10,927 nucleotides of DNA from Modestobacter sp. GTDB taxonomy: Bacteria; Actinomycetota; Actinomycetes; Mycobacteriales; Geodermatophilaceae. Positions 6,487 through 10,927 of the stretch are shown piece by piece. The position numbers and the translations under genes are program-made. A model generated the notes under the pieces. It did no database searches. It had not been told where the DNA came from and worked only from the letters and a program-made list of their open reading frames with translations. Location of the stretch: NCBI GenBank assembly GCA_025965635.1, contig JAOPWO010000412.1, positions 1 through 10,927 on the forward strand, written 5' to 3'. The number at the start of each line of letters is the position of its first letter. The stretch's first letter is position 1.

Positions 6487-7055
6487 CGACCTCCCCGCCG
6501 GTCCGGCGCAGCGCCGACGACCGGCGCGCCCAGCTGGTGGCGATCGGCCTGGAACTGCTGCCCACCACCCCGGTGCAGGAGCTCACCATCGACGAGGTGG
6601 CCCGGCGCGCCGGGATCAGCCGCAGCCTGCTGTTCCACTACTTCGCGACCAAGCGGGAGTACTACACGGCGGTGATCAGCGCGGCCGCAGCGTTGCTGCG
6701 CGACCACGTCGTCCCCCGGCCCGGCTCGCCGGCCACCGGCCGGCTGCCCGGGATGCTCGACCGGTTCGTCGCCTGGGTGGAGACCTACCGGGACAGCTAC
6801 GTGGCGTTCGTCCGCGGGGCGAACGCCGGTGACCCGTGGGTGGCCGAGGTCTACGAGCGCACCCGGGAGGAGCTGGTCGACGTGGCCATCGCCGCCGGGC
6901 CGCTGGCCGACGGCCCGCGGCAGCGTCAGCTGGTGCGCGCCTGGTTCGCCTTCACCGAGGACCTCGTCGTCCAGTGGACCCGCGAGCCGACGATGACCCG
7001 CGCCGAGCTGCTCGTCGTGGTCACCGACGTGTTCGACCGGCTCCCCGCGGACTGA
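6483..7055 (+). CDS. TetR/AcrR family transcriptional regulator
   Basis: A 190-residue DNA-binding protein, usual length for TetR repressors. The helix-turn-helix is LTIDEVARRAGISRSLLFHYF (34-54), followed by ATKREYY at the start of helix 4; the remaining helices form an alpha-helical ligand/dimer domain that does not reveal its ligand. Start ATG 6483-6485 overlaps the stop of the monooxygenase relic (ATGA) and has no good ribosome binding site, which points to translational coupling within an ancestral operon. It probably once controlled that monooxygenase or its substrate pathway, and possibly the divergent antiporter. With the upstream gene frameshifted by one base at about 6245, ribosomes starting at 6011 no longer reach the ATGA, so present expression is uncertain. 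It converges with plsC, the two stops being separated by 9 bp. Confidence 0.93.
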   Translation: MTTSPPVRRSADDRRAQLVAIGLELLPTTPVQELTIDEVARRAGISRSLLFHYFATKREYYTAVISAAAALLRDHVVPRPGSPATGRLPGMLDRFVAWVETYRDSYVAFVRGANAGDPWVAEVYERTREELVDVAIAAGPLADGPRQRQLVRAWFAFTEDLVVQWTREPTMTRAELLVVVTDVFDRLPAD

Positions 7056-7064
7056 GCGCGCCGA

Positions 7065-7838
7065 TCAGCCGGCCAGCGAGCTGGGCAGCCGGTCGGCGGC
7101 CTCGGCCGGCGGCGGCTGCAACTGGCCCACGACCTCGACCGCCGTGGCGCCGGTGGCGTCCATCGACTTCTTCACCTTGGCGCCGTACAGGTCGACGTAC
7201 TCCTGACCGGACATCGTCATGATCTCGTACATGATCTCGTCCGTGATCGACCGCTCGACGAACCGGTCACCGGACAGCCCGTCGTAGCGGGAGAAGTCCA
7301 GCGGCTCACCGAAACGCACGCACACCTCCATCAGCCGGCCACCCAGGTCACCCACCAGTGGCAGCGACTTCGGCTTGTAGACCATCGCCACCGGGACGAC
7401 GGGGGCGCCGGTCTCCAGCGCCATCCGGGCCACCCCGGTCTTGCCGCGGAACAGCCGGCCGTCGGGCGAACGGGTGCCCTCCGGGTAGATGCCCAGCAGC
7501 TTGCCCTCGGACAGGATCCGCATGCCGGTGCGGATGGCGTCCTCGGCCGCGGTGCCGCTGGTGCGGTCGATCGGCACCTGCCCGCTGCCCGCGAAGAACA
7601 GCCGCTGCACCAGGCCCTTCACGCCTGTGCCGGTGAAGTACTCGGCCTTGGCCAGGAACGTGGCCCGCCGGCGCAGCGACAGCGGCATGAACACCCAGTC
7701 CGCGGCGGACAGGTGGTTGCTCGCCAGGATCGCGGCACCCTTGGCCGGCACGTGCTCCCGGCCCTGGGCCTGCGGCCGGAACACCAGCTTGACGATCGGC
7801 CCGACGGCCACGAACTTGAGGAACCAGTAGAACAACAC
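7065..7838 (-). CDS. plsC: 1-acyl-sn-glycerol-3-phosphate acyltransferase
   Basis: Acylates lysophosphatidic acid to phosphatidic acid at the inner face of the membrane in phospholipid synthesis. The 257-residue protein has a short hydrophobic N-terminus (FYWFLKFVAVGPIVKLVF), then NHLSAAD (41-47) with the HX4D catalytic pair His42/Asp47, IDRTSGT (90-96), YPEGTRSPDG (118-127) for phosphate binding, and ETGAPVVPVA (142-151). The tail after residue 225 is Pro/Ala-rich and outside the core. The frame stays open far upstream, but family N-termini begin near FYWFLK. GTG 7838 is taken as start, although AGGGAGG (7846-7840) is only 1 nt away; the adjacent TTG at 7835-7833 would have a 4-nt spacing and is a real alternative. 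A well-formed promoter lies just upstream. The gene is divergent from the hydrolase and convergent with tetR. Homologues lie near aroG in other actinobacteria. Confidence 0.92.
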   Translation of the reverse strand: MLFYWFLKFVAVGPIVKLVFRPQAQGREHVPAKGAAILASNHLSAADWVFMPLSLRRRATFLAKAEYFTGTGVKGLVQRLFFAGSGQVPIDRTSGTAAEDAIRTGMRILSEGKLLGIYPEGTRSPDGRLFRGKTGVARMALETGAPVVPVAMVYKPKSLPLVGDLGGRLMEVCVRFGEPLDFSRYDGLSGDRFVERSITDEIMYEIMTMSGQEYVDLYGAKVKKSMDATGATAVEVVGQLQPPPAEAADRLPSSLAG

Positions 7839-7857
7839 GCCTCCCTCGGCGACTGTC

Positions 7858-7886
7858 AGACTAGGGAGGGCACGCCGGCAGGACAA
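7858..7886 (-). promoter_or_regulatory. Predicted promoter of plsC
   Basis: On the minus strand TTGTCC (7886-7881), a 17-bp spacer and TAGTCT (7863-7858). The -35 matches TTGACA at four of six bases and the -10 fits TANNNT, at the optimal sigma-70-type spacing. Transcription would start near 7851, giving a leader of about 13 nt that contains the AGGGAGG ribosome binding site. This is the only place in the window with both promoter boxes clearly visible. Confidence 0.65.
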
Positions 7887-7940
7887 TCGCGTGCCCCCAC
7901 CCGCCCCACTGCACCGCCCCGACCGATCCCCGGAGGACCG

Positions 7941-8726
7941 ATGACGCAGGCCACGCCGGTGATGGCCGGTGCCGAGCCCTTCGCGATGGGCGAGGGACCG
8001 GTCGGCGTCCTGCTGTGCCACGGCTTCACCGGCACACCGCAGAGCATGCGCCCCTGGGGTGAGCACCTGGCCGCCGCCGGGTTCGCCGTCAGCTGCCCCC
8101 TGCTGCCAGGCCACGGCACCCGCTGGCAGGACTGCAACGCCAGCACCGAGCTCGACTGGTACGCCGCCCTGTCCGCCGCCCTCGACGACCTGAGCGCGCG
8201 GTGCTCCGCCGTGGTGGTCGCCGGCCTGTCGATGGGCGGCACGCTGGCGCTCCGGCTGGCCGAGACCCGCCCGGACGACGTCGCGGCACTGGTGCTGGTG
8301 AACCCCTCGCTGCTCACCGAGCGGCGCGACGCGAAGCTGCTCCCGCTGATCGCCCGGCTCACCCCGACCTGGGCGCCGATCGCCAGCGACATCAAGAGGG
8401 CCGGCACCACCGAGCTGGCCTACGGCCGGTTGCCGACCAGGGCGGCGATCGCGCTGCGCCGGCTCTGGGCCGCGGTGCGCGCCGACCTGGGTCGGGTGCG
8501 CGCGCCGCTGCTGGTGTTCCGCAGCACCGTCGACCACGTCGTGGAACCGGCCTCCACCCGGGAGCTGCTCGCCGGCGTCTCGAGCACCGACGTCACCGAG
8601 GTGCTGCTGACCGACAGCTTCCACGTCGCGACCCTCGACAACGACGCTCCCCGGCTCTTCGCGGGCTCGGTCGAGTGGATGCGCGACCGGGTGCCGGCCG
8701 CGGCCCCGTCGGTGGAGGGGTCGTGA
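7941..8726 (+). CDS. Alpha/beta hydrolase, monoacylglycerol lipase/carboxylesterase-like
   Basis: A 261-residue cytosolic serine hydrolase of the Est30/bacterial monoglyceride lipase type. Oxyanion-hole segment HGFTGTP at 28-34; nucleophile elbow GLSMGG with Ser97; Asp198 in RSTVDHVVEP; His228 in SFHVATLD, completing the catalytic triad. The segment between about 120 and 180 forms a small cap. Start ATG 7941 has a clear ribosome binding site GGAGG at 7932-7936 with 4-nt spacing. No signal peptide. It is transcribed divergently from plsC across about 100 bp, and its stop overlaps the next gene (GTGA), so the two form an operon. A role in acylglycerol or ester turnover is suggested by family and by the neighbouring acyltransferase, but the substrate is unknown. 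Confidence 0.93.
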   Translation: MTQATPVMAGAEPFAMGEGPVGVLLCHGFTGTPQSMRPWGEHLAAAGFAVSCPLLPGHGTRWQDCNASTELDWYAALSAALDDLSARCSAVVVAGLSMGGTLALRLAETRPDDVAALVLVNPSLLTERRDAKLLPLIARLTPTWAPIASDIKRAGTTELAYGRLPTRAAIALRRLWAAVRADLGRVRAPLLVFRSTVDHVVEPASTRELLAGVSSTDVTEVLLTDSFHVATLDNDAPRLFAGSVEWMRDRVPAAAPSVEGS

Positions 8727-9415
8727 CCCGTCCGGGTGGCCGCGGCCGCCGCGACAACGGACTGGACGCGACGCTGTGGTCGCCCCTGCGGGACGTCGAC
8801 CCGCGGGTCGGTGAGCACCTGCTGGACCTGCTGGCCATCCAGGGCATCGCTGCCTACCTCGAGCCGGCCACCGACGTGGGCCCGTACACCCGCACGGTGT
8901 TCCTCCCCAGCCCACCCTCCGACCGGCTCTACGTCGACCGCACCCGCCGCGGGGACGCCCGGGCGCTGCTGTCCCAGCACGCCGAGGCCCTGGTCGAGCC
9001 GGCCGCGTCGCCGCCGACGCCCCCCACCGGCGACCACGTCGACACCGACGCGGAGTTCGCCCGGATCGTGGCCGCTTTCGAGGCCGAGCACGGGCCGACC
9101 GCCCCGTCGGCCGAGGAGCCGCGCAACGACCCGCCGCCCCCACCGGCCGAGCTCTCGGTGCTGGACGCCCTCGACGCCCAGGACCACTACGAGCCGCCGC
9201 CGCCCCCACCGCTGCCGGTCCTGGCCCCGGCCACCGTCTACGCGCTGCTGCTCGTCGCCCTCGGCGTGCTGCTCGTCGTCCGGCCCTCGACGCTGCGCCT
9301 GTCGGTCGACGTCGGGCTGGCGCTGGGCGCCGCCGCCATCGTCGGCGGGGTGGTCATGCTGGTGTCGCGGATGCGGGACAGCGCGGACGACGGCGACGAC
9401 GGCGCCGTCGTCTGA
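8723..9415 (+). CDS. Conserved hypothetical protein with two C-terminal membrane helices
   Basis: A 230-residue protein with three parts. Residues about 25-90 form a small alpha/beta unit (EHLLDLLAIQGIAAYLEP, then RLYVDRTRRGDARALLSQH) reminiscent of the DUF2007-like fold. Residues 93-166 are acidic, Pro-rich and probably disordered, with two poly-Pro runs (136-141 and 158-164). Two transmembrane segments follow (about 168-187 and 194-215), with a short acidic tail, so the long N-terminal part is expected to face the cytoplasm. Start GTG 8723-8725 overlaps the hydrolase stop (GTGA), and GGAGG lies 4 nt upstream, so it is translationally coupled to the hydrolase. I do not recognise a function. 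The arrangement suggests a membrane-tethered partner of the hydrolase, which is inference. A strong palindrome follows the gene. Confidence 0.85.
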   Translation: MTRPGGRGRRDNGLDATLWSPLRDVDPRVGEHLLDLLAIQGIAAYLEPATDVGPYTRTVFLPSPPSDRLYVDRTRRGDARALLSQHAEALVEPAASPPTPPTGDHVDTDAEFARIVAAFEAEHGPTAPSAEEPRNDPPPPPAELSVLDALDAQDHYEPPPPPPLPVLAPATVYALLLVALGVLLVVRPSTLRLSVDVGLALGAAAIVGGVVMLVSRMRDSADDGDDGAVV

Positions 9416-9433
9416 GAGGCCCGCTCGCGGGTC

Positions 9434-9459
9434 CGCTCCGAGCTCGCGAGCTCGGGGCG
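9434..9459 (+). terminator. Perfect palindrome/hairpin after the hydrolase operon
   Basis: CCGAGCTCGCGAGCTCGG (9438-9455) is a perfect 18-bp palindrome, extended by three Watson-Crick pairs and one G-U pair to 9434-9459. In RNA it gives a very GC-rich hairpin with a minimal loop, about 20 nt after the stop at 9415. No T-tract follows, as is usual in high-GC actinobacteria. A smaller CCCG/CGGG inverted repeat (9420-9431) lies just before it. As duplex DNA the palindrome could instead be an operator, since it sits about 40 bp upstream of the -10 box for the next gene. Confidence 0.55.
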
Positions 9460-9494
9460 AGCCGCTGAACAGGGCCACGGAGCAGGACATCCCC

Positions 9495-9500
9495 TAGCGT
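9495..9500 (+). promoter_or_regulatory. Predicted -10 element for leaderless LOR/SDH-family gene
   Basis: TAGCGT followed by GACGGG (6 nt) and the GTG start at 9507. The hexamer and the next base are identical to those at 5999. There is no ribosome binding site far enough from the start codon to serve a leadered mRNA, supporting a leaderless transcript. No good -35 is visible. Confidence 0.55.
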
Positions 9501-9506
9501 GACGGG

Positions 9507-10760
9507 GTGAGCACCCTCCCGCACCGCGCCGTGGTGGCCGTGACCGGGCACCTGATGGACACCGGCATCCTGGCCCGGGTGCTCGACGACGTCCTGGAGT
9601 ACGGCGGGGACTACCGCATCGAGCGGCTGGACCTGGGCCCCCGGCACGAGGACGAGTCCCGGGCGCTGGTGGAGATCAGCGCCGACGAGGCCGACCGGCT
9701 GGGACGCATCCTCATGCGGGTCCAGGTGCACGGCGCGAACGCCGTCGACCCGGGGACGGCGACCACCCGCCCCGCACCGGCCGACGGGGTGTTCCCCGAC
9801 GACTTCTACTCGACCACCAACCTGGAGACACTGGTCCGGCTGGAGGGCGACTGGATCCGGGTCGAGCGCCCGGAGATGGACTGCGGGCTGGTGGTCACCG
9901 CGGACGGCGCCGGGGCCGACGGGCGGGTCGTCGTCCGCACCGTCCCGGTGAGCGACGTCCGGGCCGGCGACGCGGTCGTCTGCGGCGCCGCCGGCGTGCG
10001 GGTGGAGCTGCCACCGCGCGCGCCGCGCGGCGAGGAGGACGACTTCGGCTTCATGTCCTCGGCGGTGTCCAGCGAGAAGCCGCAGGCGCTGCTCGTCCGG
10101 CAGATCGCCGAGCGGATGCGCGAGGTGAAGGCAGCCGGCGGCCGGGTGCTGTGGGTGGGCGGCCCGGCGGTGGTGCACACCGGGGCGGCTCCAGCGATGG
10201 TGCGGCTGGTCCGCGCCGGGTTCGTCGACGTCCTGTTCGCCGGCAACGCGCTGGCCACCCACGACATCGAGTCAGCGCTGTTCGGGACCTCGCTGGGGGT
10301 CGACCTGGCCAAGGGCTCCGGCGTCCCGCACGGGCACGAGCACCACATCCGGGCGATCAACAGGATCCGGGCGGCCGGGTCGATCGCCGCCGCCGTGACC
10401 TCCGGCGTCCTCACCAGCGGGGTGATGCACGCGATGGTGCAGGCCGACAAGCCGTTCGTGCTGGTCGGCTCGGTACGCGACGACGGGCCGCTGCCGGACG
10501 TGTACACCGACGTGATCGAGGGTCAGCGGGCGATGCGCGCCGAGCTGCCCGGCGTCGGGTTCGCGATCATGGTGGCCACGATGCTGCACTCGATCGCGAC
10601 CGGGAACATCCTGCCCGCGTCGGTCCCGCTGGTCTGCGTGGACATCAACCCGGCGACGGTGACCAAGCTGGCCGACCGCGGCAGCGCCCAGGCGATGGGC
10701 ATCGTCACCGACATCGGCCTGTTCCTCGAACAGCTCGCCCGCGAACTCGCCCCCGGGTAG
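9507..10760 (+). CDS. LOR/SDH-domain protein (TIGR00300 family), probable ornithine cyclodeaminase
   Basis: A 417-residue NAD-binding protein of the archaeal-type family named after the lysine-oxoglutarate reductase/saccharopine dehydrogenase (LOR/SDH) region. The N-terminal domain has VTGHLMDTGILARVLDDVLE (12-31), and DESRALVEI and VQVHGA (49-76). The larger C-terminal domain has GGRVLWVGGPAVVHTGA (211-227), DVLFAGNALATHDIE (241-255), GVPHGHEHHIRAINRI (272-287) and CVDINPATVTKLADRGS (377-393). Related proteins from Methanococcus and the C-terminal half of cyanobacterial ArgZ/AgrE convert ornithine to proline plus ammonia; that activity is the best prediction but is not proven by sequence. 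There is no N-terminal arginine dihydrolase domain, so this is the stand-alone form. It is preceded by a leaderless-type promoter and a strong palindrome and followed by a hairpin, so it is probably monocistronic. No other arginine or proline gene is in view. Confidence 0.85.
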   Translation: MSTLPHRAVVAVTGHLMDTGILARVLDDVLEYGGDYRIERLDLGPRHEDESRALVEISADEADRLGRILMRVQVHGANAVDPGTATTRPAPADGVFPDDFYSTTNLETLVRLEGDWIRVERPEMDCGLVVTADGAGADGRVVVRTVPVSDVRAGDAVVCGAAGVRVELPPRAPRGEEDDFGFMSSAVSSEKPQALLVRQIAERMREVKAAGGRVLWVGGPAVVHTGAAPAMVRLVRAGFVDVLFAGNALATHDIESALFGTSLGVDLAKGSGVPHGHEHHIRAINRIRAAGSIAAAVTSGVLTSGVMHAMVQADKPFVLVGSVRDDGPLPDVYTDVIEGQRAMRAELPGVGFAIMVATMLHSIATGNILPASVPLVCVDINPATVTKLADRGSAQAMGIVTDIGLFLEQLARELAPG

Positions 10761-10786
10761 GCCCCGTCCCGGGCTCGCCCCGGGGC
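10761..10786. terminator. Hairpin between convergent genes, probable bidirectional terminator
   Basis: Directly after the LOR/SDH-family stop, CCCGGG, a 5-nt loop and CCCGGG form a strong stem (10768-10784); alternatively GCCCCG at 10761 pairs with CGGGGC at 10781. A second inverted repeat, GAGGA with TCCTC, follows at about 10797-10813. The 56-bp gap separates two convergent genes, a natural place for a shared terminator. No T-tract is present. Confidence 0.55.
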
Positions 10787-10816
10787 TCCCAGAGGCGAGG
10801 AGTCGGGGTCCTCCTA

Positions 10817-10927
10817 CTACGCCTGGCCCTCCGCCACCGCGCGGCGCACCAGGTCCGCGGCGCCGACCAGCCCGGCCTGGGCGCCGAGTTCGGCGGCGGC
10901 CACCCGCGGGCCGGGCCGGAACCCGCG
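10817..10927 (-). CDS. ROK-family sugar kinase, probably glucokinase (C-terminal fragment)
   Basis: Only the last 36 residues are inside the window, ending at TAG 10819-10817; the gene continues beyond the right edge. The visible segment contains VAAAELGAQAGLVGAADLVRR, matching the conserved C-terminal end of ROK-family glucokinases (AELG...AGLxGAADLA). These phosphorylate glucose with ATP in the cytosol. A glucokinase here would agree with an arrangement I recall from other actinobacteria, where one lies near DAHP synthase, phosphofructokinase and plsC. Other ROK kinases or ROK regulators share this ending, so the substrate is not certain from the fragment. It converges with the LOR/SDH-family gene. 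Confidence 0.75.
   Translation of the reverse strand, partial: RGFRPGPRVAAAELGAQAGLVGAADLVRRAVAEGQA

Noticed and set aside
7065..9209. Minus-strand 714-codon open frame
   Set aside because: Only the part below 7838 carries PlsC motifs; the rest lies antisense to the hydrolase and its partner gene and is Arg/Gly/Pro-rich low-complexity translation.
1..10927. tRNA, rRNA, transposase, integrase, riboswitch or toxin-antitoxin genes
   Set aside because: No sequence resembling any of these was recognised on either strand by reading.

Overview
The window is high-GC DNA (GTG starts common, G/C-biased third positions) from an actinobacterium. Protein style and gene set suggest Geodermatophilaceae or a near relative (Blastococcus, Geodermatophilus, Modestobacter type), but this is an impression and not a database result. 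It is chromosomal: central-metabolism and lipid genes, with no phage, transposase, plasmid or CRISPR signal.

Layout. Positions 1-205 hold a 54-bp tandem repeat that is open on the minus strand and whose first ATG overlaps the stop of the next gene. Minus-strand genes follow: class II DAHP synthase (aroG, 204-1541), a phosphofructokinase with the residues of the pyrophosphate-dependent type (1621-2646), a DEDDh exoribonuclease of the RNase AS type (3381-3872), a VOC/glyoxalase-fold protein (4116-4517) and a CPA1-type cation/proton antiporter (4592-5881). A decayed NmrA/SDR-type oxidoreductase (plus strand, 2739-3351) lies between the kinase and the exoribonuclease. On the plus strand a Baeyer-Villiger-type flavin monooxygenase relic (6011-6486) still joins a TetR regulator by an ATGA overlap. 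plsC (minus, 7065-7838) is transcribed divergently from an alpha/beta hydrolase (7941-8726), which overlaps a two-TM hypothetical protein (8723-9415). Then comes an archaeal-type LOR/SDH-family protein, probable ornithine cyclodeaminase (9507-10760). The right edge cuts the C-terminus of a ROK-family sugar kinase, probably glucokinase (minus, 10817-10927).

How the genes relate. DAHP synthase, phosphofructokinase, PlsC and a ROK glucokinase in one neighbourhood resemble an arrangement I recall from other actinobacteria (aroG next to the RNase AS gene in Mycobacterium; DAHP synthase, pfk, plsC and glucokinase close together in Streptomyces). The core therefore looks ancestral, with accessory genes inserted and partly lost between about 2.7 and 7 kb.

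The most notable signals are: (i) a recurrent promoter layout, TANNNT then exactly 6 nt then the start codon, before four transcription units, which predicts leaderless mRNAs; (ii) Asp104/Lys124 in the phosphofructokinase; (iii) the 18-codon in-frame repeat fused to the aroG stop; (iv) two oxidoreductase pseudogenes, one still carrying a promoter that would drive the TetR gene; and (v) strong hairpins, one of about 19 bp after the VOC gene. I did not find a clearly new multi-gene system.
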